DNA of 64,000 nucleotides from Lucinisca nassula (Eukaryota > Mollusca > Bivalvia > Lucinida > Lucinidae): NCBI GenBank assembly GCA_963580285.1, contig OY757011.1, forward strand, positions 163,709,406 to 163,773,405, read 5' to 3'. The notes beneath the pieces were generated by a model that had not been told where the DNA came from, did no database searches, and saw only the letters and a program-made list of their open reading frames with translations. Below, piece after piece: positions 1 to 12,439 of the stretch (position 1 is its first letter; every line of letters begins with the position of its first letter). A program made the position numbers and the translations under genes.

Positions 1-59
1 TGCCAACGTATATATTGAAATCTTTAAGCCTATCGCCTGCAAATATGAAAATTATAAAG

Positions 60-345
60 TTACAACAGACTGGTCCACAGACAGTCAACGGAGTTGGCAG
101 GATTCGAACTCACGCTGGCAATCGCTGCCGTGTCTAGCCATACAGGAACAACGGTCTAATCGACTGCGCCACAACAGCCCTCAAAACAAGGAGTTTTCAT
201 GGAATAGGGTTTATCTGATTTTTCCTGCATGACCTATCAGATAGATTTACTAGATACCGCTGTACTTTGGGGCTTTGGCCTACTCGAATTTATATGATTG
301 ATGCCTGGATCCTATGGATACCGAATCTTGCAATTATTATATTTA
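60..345 (-). repeat. tRNA-headed SINE-like repeat, copy 1
   Basis: The minus strand of 91-180 has a tRNA-like profile: an A-box-like TGGCGCAGTCGATTAGA and a B-box-like GAGTTCGAATCC, with a long middle that suggests a long variable arm. Similarity to 645-925 continues through 180-345, including the shared words TTTTTCCTGCAT and GCCTGGATCCTATGGATACC. The repeat is therefore longer than the tRNA-like part. It is a dispersed or duplicated SINE-like unit and not a working tRNA gene, because the acceptor stem does not pair well. Confidence 0.6.
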
Positions 346-392
346 TAATTTATTATTTGGGCCCCGTCAAGCGATTTTGGTACTTATCGCCT

Positions 393-462
393 ATGCGAGC
401 AGCGAAGGTTCAGGCGAGCCTGCGCATCCGCGCAGTCTCGCCAGAACCTTCGCTGCTCGCTC
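393..462. repeat. Short palindrome (CCTGCGCATCCGCGCAG hairpin family)
   Basis: A near-perfect inverted repeat reads GCGAGCAGCGAAGGTTC into the loop and its complement out. The core CCTGCGCATCCGCGCAG also occurs at 28.08 kb and, slightly changed, in the foldback at 2.9-3.2 kb, so this is one member of a hairpin MITE family. Confidence 0.65.
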
Positions 463-644
463 ATACAAGCAGTGAATCAAGAGGAACCTTCAGGCAGAAA
501 GCCATATCCCTGGCCCCTCTGAATGGCTGGGCATGCGCAGTTAAAATTTGTCATGGCGGAATGCTCGAAGACCCAAATTCGCTTGGCGGGGCTCATTTAT
601 CAACAGACATCCGCTGCTGTATTATCGTTGATACGAATTCTTAT

Positions 645-925
645 GTAAAATGTGTATAGTAAACAAATAAGAAAGTACAAAATGGGCGCTGGAAGGATTC
701 GAACTAATGCAGGCAAATGTTGACGCGCCTAGCCATATAGGAACAACGGTCTATCCGCCTACGCCACTGCGCTCCTAAAAAAGAAGTTTTCAAAAAACAG
801 TTTTTTTTTTCTCTCATTTTTCCTGCATTTCTGATAGAATTACTAGTTACCGTTGTGCATTGACACATTCGGTTTTATTTGATAGATGCCTGGATCCTAT
901 GGATACCGAAGCTTGCAATTATTAC
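645..925 (-). repeat. tRNA-headed SINE-like repeat, copy 2
   Basis: This is a second copy of the unit at 60-345. The tRNA-like head is on the minus strand at 683-774 with the B-box GTTCGAATCC. The following TTTTTCCTGCAT and GCCTGGATCCTATGGATACC words are conserved in the same order, so the two copies form a direct duplication about 585 bp apart. Confidence 0.6.
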
Positions 926-959
926 TCTCCGCAAACGAAGGGTGGGAGTGTTTACTGGA

Positions 960-1915
960 TTCAGCTTTTCCAGCCGTCCGAGAGGCCGTCCGTCCATGCA
1001 TCCGTCCGTCCGTCCGCATATTTTCCGGACTCTACAGTCTATATTTCCCAACCGATTATCACCAAACTTCATACATGGCTTCGCACCCATGAGACCTTGG
1101 ACGAGTTCGGTCATCGTTAAAAATCCGATGCGTATCATCGGAGTGACGACCCTTTGTTCTTCAAATAATGTTCTTCTAATAGCAATTTCCGGACACTACA
1201 GTCTGAGTTTCCCAACCGATTTCCACCAAACTTTATACATGGCTTTGCATCTATTAGACCTCTGACGAGTTCGATCATCGTCAAAATCCGGCGCGTATCA
1301 TGGGAGTTACGGCCCTTGTTCTTTAAATTATGCTGAAATAAGCCGTTTCCGCACTCTACAGTCTACGTTTCCCAACCGATTTCCACAAAACTTCATCCAT
1401 GGCTTTGCATCCTTAATGCCTCGCAGGAGCTACCATCGTCAAAATTTGACAAGTTTCCCGGAAGTTACGGCCCTTTCTTTTTCAAATAATACTGAAACTA
1501 GCCGTTTCCGGACTCTACAGTATGTGTTTACATACCGATTTCCACCAAACTTAATACATGGCTTTGTAGCCATGAGACCTCGGGTGAATGTGATCATCGT
1601 CGGAATCCGACGGGAGTTATAGCTATTGGTTCTTCAAATAATGCTGGAATTAGCCATTTTCGGACTCTACAGTCTAACACCAAACTTGAAACATGGCATT
1701 GCATCTGTGGGACCTCACACAAGTTCGATCATCGTCAAAATCTGACGCGTATCACGGGAGTTATGGCCCTTTTTTCTTCAAATAATGCTGAAATTAGCCG
1801 TTTCCGGACTTTACTGTCTGTGTTTACCTACCGATTTCCACCAAACTTGTTACATGGCTTTGCATTCATGAGACCGCGTACGAGTCCGATCATCCGATGG
1901 GAGTTACGGCCCTTT
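960..1915 (+). repeat. Tandem array, ~160-bp unit, with (CCGT)n start
   Basis: After a (CCGT)n-rich tract at about 978-1018, the phrase 'TTTCCG(G/C)ACTCTACAGTCT ... CCAACCGATTTCCACCAAACTT' recurs near 1022, 1186, 1345, 1508, 1655 and 1800. Each unit ends in a TTACGGCCCTT(T) word followed by TTCAAATAATGCTGAAAT. Units are strongly diverged and period varies by about 10 bp. The short ORFs across it are by-products of the repeat. Confidence 0.75.
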
Positions 1916-2329
1916 GAACATGAACTTTTATACCTGTTCAACATTTGCTCAGCAATGGTTGATTGTTATTCAATTTATTGTCGCTTTCTCATGGTGGGGT
2001 ATTTTAGCCGTTCTACAACGACAGCTCAATCTAGTTATATTTTTAAGTATCCCTTTTTGTACCAAACTGAATCTTCCTCCTTATGTATGGCAGGAGTTCA
2101 TTTCAAAATTTAGGGGTGTCTGGTTGTGTTTTCTTAAAAAATGATTCGGAAATTGGCTGAATATTTAGAAAACAGTGGAGGCCCTGATCAGACGCCGCGT
2201 TCTGATCTGGGCTTGCACAGTTTGCCAGGGTACCCGTTTTGGGGTTTCTGCTACCTAAATGGGTTAATGTTTATCAAACTCCAACAGACATACGGCCTTG
2301 GATCATTTCTGATACTAGTACTTCCAAAA

Positions 2330-2510
2330 AAAATTTTAGTAAAGAAATAAGAGCGTACAAAATGGGCGGTGGGAGGATTCAAACTCAAGCTGGCAATGGC
2401 TGCCGTGCATAACCATACAGGAACAACGGCCACTACGCTCTTCATGGAACAGTGTTTATACTATTTTTCCTGCATGACCCGTCAAATAGAGTTGCTATGA
2501 TATATATAAT
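2330..2510 (-). repeat. tRNA-headed SINE-like repeat, copy 3 (partial)
   Basis: The segment at 2363-2441 repeats the tRNA-like head of the copies at 91-180 and 683-774 (AGGATTCAAACTCAAGCTGGC on the plus strand) and is followed by the same TTTTTCCTGCATGACC word. The A-box region is shortened. It ends at the (TA)n tract. Confidence 0.5.
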
Positions 2511-2512
2511 TT

Positions 2513-4050
<1,538 letters not shown>

Positions 4051-4084
4051 TTACCCGCATTGTGGATATTATTTATATTTAATC

Positions 4085-4126
<42 letters not shown>
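4085..4126. repeat. (TA)n microsatellite
   Basis: About 20 TA dinucleotides with one interruption, 35 bp outside the right foldback arm. Confidence 0.95.
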
Positions 4127-4129
<3 letters not shown>

Positions 4130-4306
4130 TCCGAGTGTGCCAACCCACAACGGTACCTTGGAGTTTAAAACCATTTTGAGACGTTGGCGGGCATTCTGCT
4201 CTACAACTTTGTCGCTGAATGTTTAGTTTAGTTTTAAAATGAAAATTGAATAGGTAATTGCAAAAAATAGACGAAACATAATTATTATATTTATATACGA
4301 ACATGT

Positions 4307-4379
4307 GGCCGTGTAGCTCAGTCGGTAGAGCATCCCGCTAGCATTGGGAGGGTCCCGGGTTCGATCCCTGCTGTGGCCA
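4307..4379 (+). tRNA. tRNA-Ala(AGC)-like gene or pseudogene
   Basis: The sequence folds as a cloverleaf. The acceptor GGCCGTG pairs with TGTGGCC using three G-U pairs. The D stem is GCTC/GAGC and the anticodon stem TCCCG/TGGGA has loop CTAGCAT, giving anticodon AGC. The T loop is TTCGATC, and a run of six T follows at 4383, as a Pol III terminator would. The T stem has one mismatch at its base and the acceptor is weak. The A-box TAGCTCAGTCGG and B-box GGTTCGATCCC are good. It may be a functional Ala tRNA, a pseudogene or the head of a SINE. Confidence 0.5.
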
Positions 4380-4436
4380 GAATTTTTTCGCATCTAGGCG
4401 GCATAGTTATTTATATCATATCCCAATATATTTATA

Positions 4437-4561
4437 GGTTATTGACTTTATATTGTGAAATATTCGGCCCAAGTTCATATGGCGAAGGACGCACGAGCTT
4501 GCGAGTGCGTCTACGCCATATGAACGAGGGCCGAATATTTCACAATATAAAGTCAATAACC
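4437..4561. mobile_element. 125-bp near-perfect palindrome (hairpin MITE)
   Basis: GGTTATTGACTTTATATTG at the left end is exactly complementary to the right end, and the arms of about 58 bp run inward with a few single-base bulges to a core of GCACGAGCTTGCGAGTGC. Positions pair with sum 8998. It would extrude as a cruciform. It lies 58 bp after the tRNA-like gene. Confidence 0.85.
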
Positions 4562-5301
4562 TTTTTATTATATATCCAAAACTTTAACTCTTTTAAAACT
4601 CAGGACTGCCTGGCATACAAAATCTGAATGTAAAATGATAATATATACTTTTAAGCAGCTTAAAATAGAAAATAATGCAGCTCGTTTGATGTCTTCCTAC
4701 TCATTGCAAAACCACGCCCAATGGCGCCAAAGTCAATATGACGTTAACGTCGTTTGATGTGACGTCATTAAAAACATCGACGTTTGCCAACGCAGAACGC
4801 CATTTTTTTCGGAGTTTCCGTTTAGTTTCTTTCAACGTACTCCTGATTTACTGAAAGAAAGTTTTGTAAATCTTTACAGATTGCAGGTAGGTCATATTTG
4901 TTACCATAAAATGCGCTTTGTGCTCTGTGTCACAGCCTGCATTCGTTTTATTTCTTCGTTCTCTCAGTCGATTCGCACGACAAGATGGCTGCCGAGTGCT
5001 ATGATTCAAAACTAGGAAATTTGAAAGTAGTCCTATTATGCACGAGACTCCTTATCTCCGGGCAATATCAACTTGACTACGGGCAATATGGAAAAATATT
5101 GACCGGTATCTTCTGTACAAAGTAAACGGGACATTTTCTGGGTATATAATAAATATATATATATGCCCTCTGATATGATTTCTGATCATTGCCTTCACTT
5201 CTTTTTAGAAACCACTTAAACGTTGACTGGCTACAAATTGACTGTGCAAATCATGCTGACATAAAATTCATAGGTTTAGGAAAGATCGCAATCATCGTCA
5301 G
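4562..5301. other. Spacer without recognisable gene
   Basis: AT-rich sequence with a cluster of TGACGT words at 4738-4795 and a short retroelement-terminus fragment near 5178-5210 (TCTGATCATTGCCTTCACTT). No ORF or splice pattern stands out. Confidence 0.5.
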
Positions 5302-5495
5302 TTAACCCTTATTTTGCTGAATAATAATTTAAGCCACACCCCTTTCTGTCTATCAACCAATCAAATTACTTGATGTAATTTATTGCTAAAAATTCATAAT
5401 CTGAATGCCAAACAGTGTAGATCCTGATCAGATGGCTCTGGATCTACACTGTTTGCAAAGATAGGGGTTGTCGTGAACAGCAAGATAAGGGTTAA
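5302..5495. mobile_element. TTAA-flanked piggyBac-type MITE, copy 1
   Basis: The element begins TTAACCCTTATTTTGCTG and ends with the complement of TTAACCCTTATCTTGCTG, an 18-bp TIR with one mismatch. TTAA at both ends followed by CCC is the signature of piggyBac targets and termini. An inner hairpin (GTAGATCCTGATCAGATGG and complement) sits at about 5417-5452. There is no coding capacity, so it must be mobilised in trans. Confidence 0.8.
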
Positions 5496-5609
5496 AAGCT
5501 AAACGTCTGCTATGTGATAAACAAGGTTCTTCTGAAAGCAATAATTCCTTTCTTTTTCGGACAGGCCCAGCAATTCGCCAAAGACAGCAGCTTTTTTAAA
5601 TTAGTTATA

Positions 5610-5958
5610 TACAGTAGAACTTCGATGGCTCGAACACCGATGGCTCGTTTACCATGGATGTGTCGAACCCATTCTTGAGCCCCTAGCGAAATCCTCTACA
5701 TAAGAAACAGTGGAGGATAATTAAGGAGATTTTAGTCTTTTATCTTGCAAATGTATGCTGTGTGTACTCATTAGAATCGCCTCGATGAGGCGATTCTAAT
5801 GAGTACACACAGCATACATTTTCATTAAAACACCGAAAAGATGTCTAAAAGTATCTCGTTATGACCTCCTGGCAGTAACCTCAGTGGCTCGAACTACCCC
5901 TGTCTCGAACTGATTTTCGAGGTGCCAAAGGTGTTCGAGCCATTGAAGTTCGACTGTA
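5610..5958. mobile_element. pogo/Tigger-type MITE with internal 70-bp palindrome
   Basis: The ends read TACAGTAGAACTTCGATGG and the complement of TACAGTCGAACTTCAATGG, TIRs of about 27 bp continuing through GCTCGAACACC, flanked by TA. CAGT-starting TIRs and TA target duplication are typical of Tc1/mariner, and the 'AACTTCGATGGCTCGAACACC'-like end resembles pogo/Tigger ends. A second, nearly perfect palindrome (about 5752-5822) inside reads TGTGTACTCATTAGAATCGC into CTCGATGAG and back. It recurs at 12.45, 19.5 and 50.2 kb. Confidence 0.8.
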
Positions 5959-6009
5959 ATTTTATCTAACCAGGTTGTGGTCGTGTCAATGAAAACGCGT
6001 GTTACTGGA

Positions 6010-6222
6010 TTAACCCTTATCATGCTGTTCACGACAACCCCTATCTTTGCAAACAGTGTAGATCCAGATCAGATGGCTTCTGAAGAAGCCATCTGATCAG
6101 GATCTGCACTGTTTGACATTCAGTTTATGAATATGTAGGAATAAATTACTTCAAATAATCTGATTGGTTCAAAGTCAGAAATGGGTGTGGCTTAATTGAA
6201 TATTCAGCAAGAGAAGGGTTAA
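6010..6222. mobile_element. TTAA-flanked piggyBac-type MITE, copy 2
   Basis: Begins TTAACCCTTATCATGCTG and ends with the complement of TTAACCCTTCTCTTGCTG. It is inverted relative to the copy at 5302-5495 and shares AACAGTGTAGATCCAGATCA plus TGTGGCTTAATTGAATATTC. Its inner hairpin GATGGCTTCTGAAGAAGCCATC is perfect. Confidence 0.82.
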
Positions 6223-6289
6223 ACAACCTTTCTCTTTTCGCCAACCTTTCGGCTATCCGTTAGTGATAATTTTGTTACGGTTTAGTTAG

Positions 6290-6535
6290 TTCATGTTCAT
6301 GTTTGTTTCCTTTTGATGTCTCTGATGGCAATGTATCGATTCCTGATCATTATCTTCATTTTTATTTCACTGATGAGGCCCAATTGGCCCAAACGAACCA
6401 TCCTGGTCCAGGAAAACATTTTATACTTTTCAGTCCTGTTGTGAATTCCTTGCTTCCAAATGATAATAGAAGCGAAGGCAATGATCAGGAATCGATACAA
6501 TTAACACACACCTACCATTTCATATTTAACTAGAG
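6290..6535. mobile_element. Retroelement-terminus fragments in inverted pair
   Basis: 6290-6360 repeats the extreme 3' end of the Penelope-like family found at 18.6 and 22.6 kb (GATGTCTCTGATGG ... CGATTCCTGATCATT). 6463-6520 carries the same end on the other strand. The 100 bp between them matches segments at 7740-7830 and 7995-8100 (TCACTGATGAGGCC...TGGCC). No protein is encoded. Confidence 0.55.
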
Positions 6536-6559
6536 AAAGTGCCCAGTGGGGCACGTATA

Positions 6560-7570
6560 CCCCCGACCAGTGAAACAGTTAACACAAAACATGGACTAAA
6601 TCAAAATTCCTAAGCCTTAATTATTGACACCTAGCCCCACCCAGGGGCTTGACCCAGGAGCATAGATATTCCATATGGAAGTTAATACTATAGCTATATT
6701 CTGTACCAAATATGAAGAGAATCTAACATGAGGTTACAGAGATATTGATGTCAAAGTTGACAAACGGACAGACAGTCCACCCAGGGACTTGACCCAGGGG
6801 CTTAGATATTCTATATGAAAGGTAATGCTATAGAGTATTTAAGAGACTCTAACATGTGGTTACAGAGATATGAGCAATCAAAACGGTTTAATACAAAACA
6901 GTGACGTAAATTTTGATGAACGGATAGACGCACTGACGGGTGGAAGCTCACCTAGGTGCTTGACCCGCGAGCCTCGATATTCCAAATAAAAGGTAATGCT
7001 ATAGAGATATCCTGTACCAAATATGAAGAGAATCCAACATGTGGTGACAGAGATATGAGCAATCAAGAAGGTTTAACACAAAACTTTGACGCAAAAGTTG
7101 ACAAACGGACGGACAGCCCACCCAGGGACTTGACCCAGGGATTGATCCAGGCGCTTAGATATTCCATATGAAAGGTAGTGCTATAGAGATATCCTTTAAC
7201 AAATATGAAGAGAATCCAACACCTGGTGACAGAGATATGAGCAATCAAAAAGGTTTAACACAAAACTTTGACGTAAAAGTTGACAAACGGACGGACAGCC
7301 CACCCAGGGGCTTGACCCAGGGATTGACGCAGGGGCTTAGAAATTCCATATGAAAGGTAATGCTATAGAGATATCCTTTACCAAATATGAAGAGAATCTA
7401 ACATGTGGTCACAGAGATATGAGCAATCAAAAAGGTTTAACGCAAAACGTTGACGTAAACGTTGACGAACGGCGGGACAGACGGAAGTACGAACGAACGA
7501 ACTAACGAACGAACGAGCGAACGAACCAACCAACCAACGAACAGACGAACGGACGGAAAGACGAAAACTA
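6560..7570 (+). repeat. Tandem array, ~160-200-bp unit, ending in (GAAC)n
   Basis: The phrases 'CACCCAGGGACTTGACCCAG', 'AGATATTCCATATGAAAGGT' and 'GAGCAATCAAAAAGGTTTAA' recur in order five times between 6640 and 7450. The last unit runs into a degenerate (GAAC)n tract (7483-7560) and a short hairpin TATACCCCC...GGGGGTATA (7571-7605). Confidence 0.75.
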
Positions 7571-7639
7571 TATACCCCCTGACATACTTCGTATGCCGGG
7601 GGTATAAAAACTACAGCTGGTGTTTGGGGGACATATGGG

Positions 7640-8110
7640 TGTCGTAAAAAGTCTCCCTGCCCTTCATCATACTTTAGTTTATATTTTCGTGTCATTCGGG
7701 ATCATTGAATCCATTGTTGAAGTTTGAAAATATGCAAGGGTCACTGATGAGGCCTAATTGGCCAAAACTAGCTAGTCTGGCCCAGGAAAAAAAACTTGCA
7801 CACTCCATATTTTTCAGTTCTGCGGTGTAATCCTTGCTTCGAAAGGATAATCCATTCATAGATCATATCTAACGTCACTACACCTGGTGTTAAAAGAATT
7901 TGTTAAGGCCGTAAAAGTCTCCCCACTCTTCATCATAGTATTTTTTATAGTTAATTGTCTTTTCGCTGTGATGTTTTGAAAATATGTTAGGGTCATTGAT
8001 GAGACCTAACTGGCCGAAAGTAGCTGGTATGGCCCAGAAAAAAATGTACACGCCACACTCTCCTGTTCTGTGGTGCACTCCTTTCCAAAGGATAAACCTT
8101 ACACAGAACA
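7640..8110 (+). repeat. Direct duplication of a ~240-bp segment
   Basis: 7640-7860 and 7905-8110 share AAGTCTCCC(T/C), CTTCATCATA, TTTGAAAATATG, TCA(C/T)TGATGAG(G/A)CCTAA and TGGCCCAG(G)AAAAAAA in the same order, about 260 bp apart. They are diverged and non-coding. Confidence 0.6.
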
Positions 8111-8264
8111 TGTTCACTCACTGTATAAATTACACATTACGAATGCACGACTATACATATACATTGTAAACTTTACTGCCGGCAAAACTAAAATTTTAAG
8201 AGGAAACATTGTGATATTTTTCTTATTTCTGCTCAAAATATAGCCCGAGGGTTATTTAGAGAAG

Positions 8265-9480
8265 AAATATGAACAAGAGGGCCATGATGGCCCTGATTCG
8301 CTCACCTGATCCATAGAGTAACAAGTGGGCCCCGGGGAGGGCCATTATTGACCCCAGGGCTATTATGTGCATAATGTTGAGGGAGGTCTAAAAAGGCGAA
8401 GCTTCATACTAAATATCTACAAAGGCTATAATTTGAACAATCTTGGCAAAGGTCCACCAGATGAAGCTACACACCAAATATCAAAGTCCTGGGCCTTGAG
8501 GTTTCAGAGAAGACATTCCCTACTTAAGCCTATGTAAACCAAATGGCCCCGGGGCGGGGGCATTTTTGGCCTCAGGGCTATAATCTAAACAATCTTGACA
8601 GTGGTCCACTTAACACCAAATGTCAAAGCCCTGGGCCTTGCTGTTTCAGAGAAGAAGAATTTCAAAGAGTATCTCTATATAAGTCTATGCAAAACCAAAG
8701 GGCCCCAGGGCGGGGGTATTTGTGGCCCGAGGGCTATACTTTGAACAAACTTGGTAGAGGTCCACTAGATGAAGCTCCATACTAAATAGCAAAGACATGG
8801 GCCTTGCAGTTTCAGAGAAGAAGATTTTTAAAGATTTCCCTATATAAGTCTATGTAAAACCAAAGGGCTCAGAGGATGGGGCATTTTTGACCCCAAGGCT
8901 ATAATTTGAACAATCTTGTCAGAGGTCCACTAGATGAAATTTCACAAGATGAAATTTCACACGAAATATCCAAGACCTAGGACTTGTGGTTTCACAGAAG
9001 AAGACTTTTAAAGATTTTCCTAATATAAGTCTATGAAAAACCAAAGGGCCCAGAGGCGGGCGCTTTTTTGTTGGTCGCAGGGCTATAATTTGAACAATCT
9101 TGGTAGAGGTCCACTAGACCTCATACCAAATATCAAAGACCTAGGCCTTGTGGTTTCAGAGAAGAAGATTTTTCAAGATTTTCCCTATATAACTCCATGT
9201 AAAACCAAAGGGACCCGGAGCGGGGGCATTTTTGGCCCCAGGGCTATAATTTGAACAATCTTGGTAGAGGTCCACAAGATGAAGCTTCATACCAAATATC
9301 AAAGACTTAGCTGGGCCTTGCGGTTCCAGAGAAGAAGATTTTTTAAAGATTTTCCCTATATAAGCCTATGTAAAACCAAAGGGCCCCCCCTGGGGGCATT
9401 TTTGGCCCCAGCACTATAATTTGAACAATCTGGGTAGGGGTCCACTAGATGAAGCTTCATACCAAATATCAAAGACCTGG
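8265..9480 (+). repeat. Pearl-like element: 5' end and ~160-bp tandem core
   Basis: The element starts with ACAAGAGGGCCATGATGGCC and CTCACCTGAT. It then carries about seven copies of a 155-175-bp unit marked by GGCATTTTTGGCCCCAGGGC, TATAATTTGAACAATCTTGG and CCTATATAAGTCTATG. The unit also builds arrays at 45.9-47.4 kb (minus), 49.05-49.2 kb (minus) and 50.7-51.75 kb (plus). Tandem cores of about 160 bp between conserved ends are characteristic of 'pearl' elements known from oysters. Assignment to that group is by architecture only. Confidence 0.75.
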
Positions 9481-10998
9481 ACCTAGTTTTACCTGATATG
9501 ACCCATATTCGAACTTGACCCAGATATCATCAAGACAAACATTCTGGTAAAGTTTCATGAAGATTGGAGCAAAATTGTGGTCTCTAGAGGATGAACAAGG
9601 TAAATGTTGACCACGCACGTCGAATGATAAATGGTGCACAACGCACTAACGACGGACAAAAGGTGATCACAAAAGCTCACATTGAACTTTGCTCAGGTAA
9701 GCTAAAAATTGCGGTCTCTAGAGTGTAAACAAGGTGTTTTATGATTTGACCTACATGTTCTGATCTGCTTGTTGACCCAACATGACCCATATTAGAACTT
9801 GACCTAGATATTGTAGAGATGATCATTCTGAGCAAGTTTGATGATGATTGGACCAAATCTGTGGCCACTAGAGTGTTAACAAGGTTTTTTCTATGATTTG
9901 ACCTACTGACCTACTTTTTGATGCCACATGACCCGTCTTCGAACTTGACCGAGATATTGTCAGGATGATCATTCTTAGCAAATTTGAGGATGACTGGGCC
10001 AAAACTATAGCCTCTACAGTGTTAACAAAGTTTTTCTATGGTTTGAACTACTTACCTACTTTTTGATCCCACATGACCCATATTCAAACTTCACCGAGAT
10101 ATTGTCAGGATGATCATTCTGAGCAAGTTTTAGGATGATTGGACCAAAACTGTGGGCTCTAGAGTGTAAACAAGGTTTTTCGACGATTTGACCTACTTTT
10201 TGATCCGACATAACCCATATTCGTACACGACCAAGATATTGTCAGGATGATCAATCTGAGCAAGGTTGAGGATGATTGGACCCAAACCGTGGCCTCTAGA
10301 GTCTAAACAATGTTTTTCTATGATTTGACCTACTGACCTACTTTTTGACCCGACATGACCTGTATTCGAACTTGACCGAGATATTGTCAAGATAATCATT
10401 CTGAGCAACTTTGAGGATGATTGGACCAAAACTGTGGCCTCTAGAGTGTTAACAAGGTTTTTATATGGTTTGACCTACTGACCTACTTTTTAATTCCACA
10501 TAACCCATATTCGAACTTGAACGAGGTATTGTCATGATGATCATTCTGAGCAAGTGTGAGGATGACTGGACCAAAACTGTGGCCTCTAGAATCTTAACAG
10601 GGTTTTTCTATGATTTGACCTGCTGACCTACTTTTTGACCCGACATGACCCATATACGAACTTGACCAAGATATTGTCAGGATGATCGTTCTGAGCAAGG
10701 TTCAGGATGATTGGACCAAAACTGTGGCCTCTAGAGTCTTAACAAGGTTTTTCTATGATTTGACCTACTGGTCTACTTTTTGACCTGACATGACCTATAT
10801 TCGAACTTGGCCCAGATATCATCAAGACAAACATTCTGGTAAAGTTTCTTGAAGATTGAAGCATAATTGTGGTCTCTAGAGTCTTAACAAGGTAAATGTT
10901 GACGACGCACGACACACGACGCACACCGAACGACGCACGTACGACGGACAAAAGGTGGTCACAAAAGCTCACCTTGAGCTTTGCTCAGGTGAGCTAAA
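9480..10998 (+). repeat. Second tandem core (~147-bp unit) and 3' end of the pearl-like element
   Basis: Nine or so units share CTACTTTTTGA(C/T)CC, ACATGACCCATATTCGAACT, GATATTGTCAGGATGATCAT and GTGGCCTCTAGAGT. The block ends in a run of CGACGCAC words and then CAAAAGCTCACCTTGAGC, CTTTGCTCAGGTGAGCTAAA, a hairpin-bearing terminus. A partial copy of that terminus (9660-9705) also interrupts the array. The CTCACCTG start at 8.3 kb and CAGGTGAG end are complementary, so 8265-10998 may be one element with two different cores. Confidence 0.75.
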
Positions 10999-11069
10999 AA
11001 TAAGATTTACCCCTGTAAACCCCAGTTTTACTGTTTAAAACTGGGGTTCAAGGGGGTCAAAATTATATA

Positions 11070-11315
11070 GACATGTTTTCGTGATGAGGGGAAGGGCCGC
11101 AGATATTGTAAGTGGACCATTTGACCCAAGCCCCCCTGGTTGTTCTGAAAGACAACAGAGTACGTTTAATTTAAGGGCTAGATCGTTTTTCATTGGACGG
11201 CAGGGCTTGAGATGTCATTTCATCTCAATGTCGGGTATAAGTCCCAAAAATTGGAAGCAACGTCTCCAAAATGACCTTTACAGTGTTGACGGGGACGTTA
11301 AACCTCAAATCAAAC
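11070..11315 (+). mobile_element. SINE, 'GACGGGGACGTTAAACCTCA' tail family
   Basis: Contains CATTGGACGGCAGGGCTTGA, ATGTCATTTCATCTCAATGT, TTGGAAGCAACGTCTCCAAA and the tail GACGGGGACGTTAAACCTCA followed by AATCAAACAAA. The same order of words occurs at 24.8, 37.0, 49.4, 51.8, 52.0, 52.4, 52.8 and 62.8 kb. The 147-residue ORF over this segment is an artefact of the SINE. Confidence 0.8.
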
Positions 11316-11724
11316 AAATCCTTACCATGGTTGTCTCTGTTCTTTATTTTCAATTGATACACGACAGACAGTTCCGTAAGGTCTACTTGCCACCAGTGCG
11401 GGAAAGCCGTAGTGTTTGTGTGGGTACAGCTGTTACTATAGAAATTGGGATCCTTATTTCCATCAACCGCTCTCGAAGCAGATCCATTCCAACCTGTGCT
11501 GCTTTGGGTAGCCGGCTTTTCTAGTGCTAGATTGATGAAGTCTGAAATAACCAGTCAATGACAAATACATTTCCAAACACGTTATTCTAAATAAATAATT
11601 TATATTTTCTTGTTAAAGTCAGAAAATTTCTGTATTTTTTTAATTACTGTTTTACTTACGTATAACTAAAACTCCTCCGAACAAGCAAACAAAATACCGC
11701 CAAACTTTTCCGAGGCATCTATTT

Positions 11725-12240
11725 AGTAAATAATAGAAGTGAAGCCAATGACCAGGAATCGATACAATTAACACACAGCTCCCATCAGAGACATCAAAGG
11801 GAAAGAAACACAAACATGAAACAACAGACCTTTATGGAAACATCAATAGCGGAAAGCCAAAAGGACAGTTACTTTCCCACAAAATGGCCATTTTGGCTAT
11901 CCAAAACAAAATAATATAAGCGATACTAACACTCAAAGACAAACCATAACAAAAATAAACCGCGACAGAAGAACCGCCTTGGAACGGTCAGCGAAACGAA
12001 TTCCACTGGGTGGCTTAAATCGATTTAACGTGGCCACAATCCTCGACCCTTACTTCCGTAATTTCCGTGAACACAAAAAATCAAACAACCACACAGATGA
12101 AACTACGGTGAGAACTCTTTCAATAAGCATTCGTTCAATAGACTCGTATTTTGAGGTACTCTGTGTTGGTCCGAGCGCAATGTCAGGGGGCGTTTCACCT
12201 TATTCTTCCCATATCGTAACATGCAAATAATGGAACTAAT
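11725..12240 (-). mobile_element. Penelope-like family 3' region, deleted copy
   Basis: On the minus strand this is the non-coding 3' end seen after the reverse transcriptase at 22.1-22.67 kb. It shares AACGGTCAGCGAAACGAATT, CTTAAATCGATTTAACGTGG and the extreme end AGAAGTGAAGCCAATGACCA. It lacks the block between the CGATTTA word and the ACACAAAAAATCAAACAACC word. Confidence 0.75.
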
Positions 12241-12439
12241 TAAGCTGACTTAACTTAATTATTTCCAGTATGTTCCCTGAATCCGGATTGCGGAGATATT
12301 CGATGATCGATCACAATAGCTCCCCAGGAACCATCAACCCATTACAAAAACACATGCAATTCTGACCCCTTTGAACCCGACTTTTATACAGTAAACCTAG
12401 GGTTTACAGGGATTAATCTTATTATTTTATTTCTGTTCT

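Larger units (their letters stand above)
10999..12424. mobile_element. 1.43-kb TIR element carrying a SINE and a retroelement tail
   Basis: The first ~66 bp (AATAAGATTTACCCCTGTAA onward) match the complement of the last ~66 bp (start AATAAGATTAATCCCTGTAA) at roughly 85% by eye. The left TIR also contains an internal hairpin (AAACCCCAGTTTTA/TAAAACTGGGGTT). Inside are a SINE (11070-11315) and a minus-strand Penelope-like 3' region (11725-12240), likely later insertions. TIR-like ends recur next to hairpins at 19.58 and 50.1 kb. No transposase frame survives. Confidence 0.6.

Noticed and set aside
7462..7695. ORFs rich in Thr-Asn-Glu-Arg or Ser-Val-Arg
   Set aside because: Translation of the (GAAC)n tract and its complement.
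11081..11524. 147-codon ORF on the plus strand
   Set aside because: Its first half is a SINE found at eight other places where the frame is not kept. The rest has no recognisable domain.
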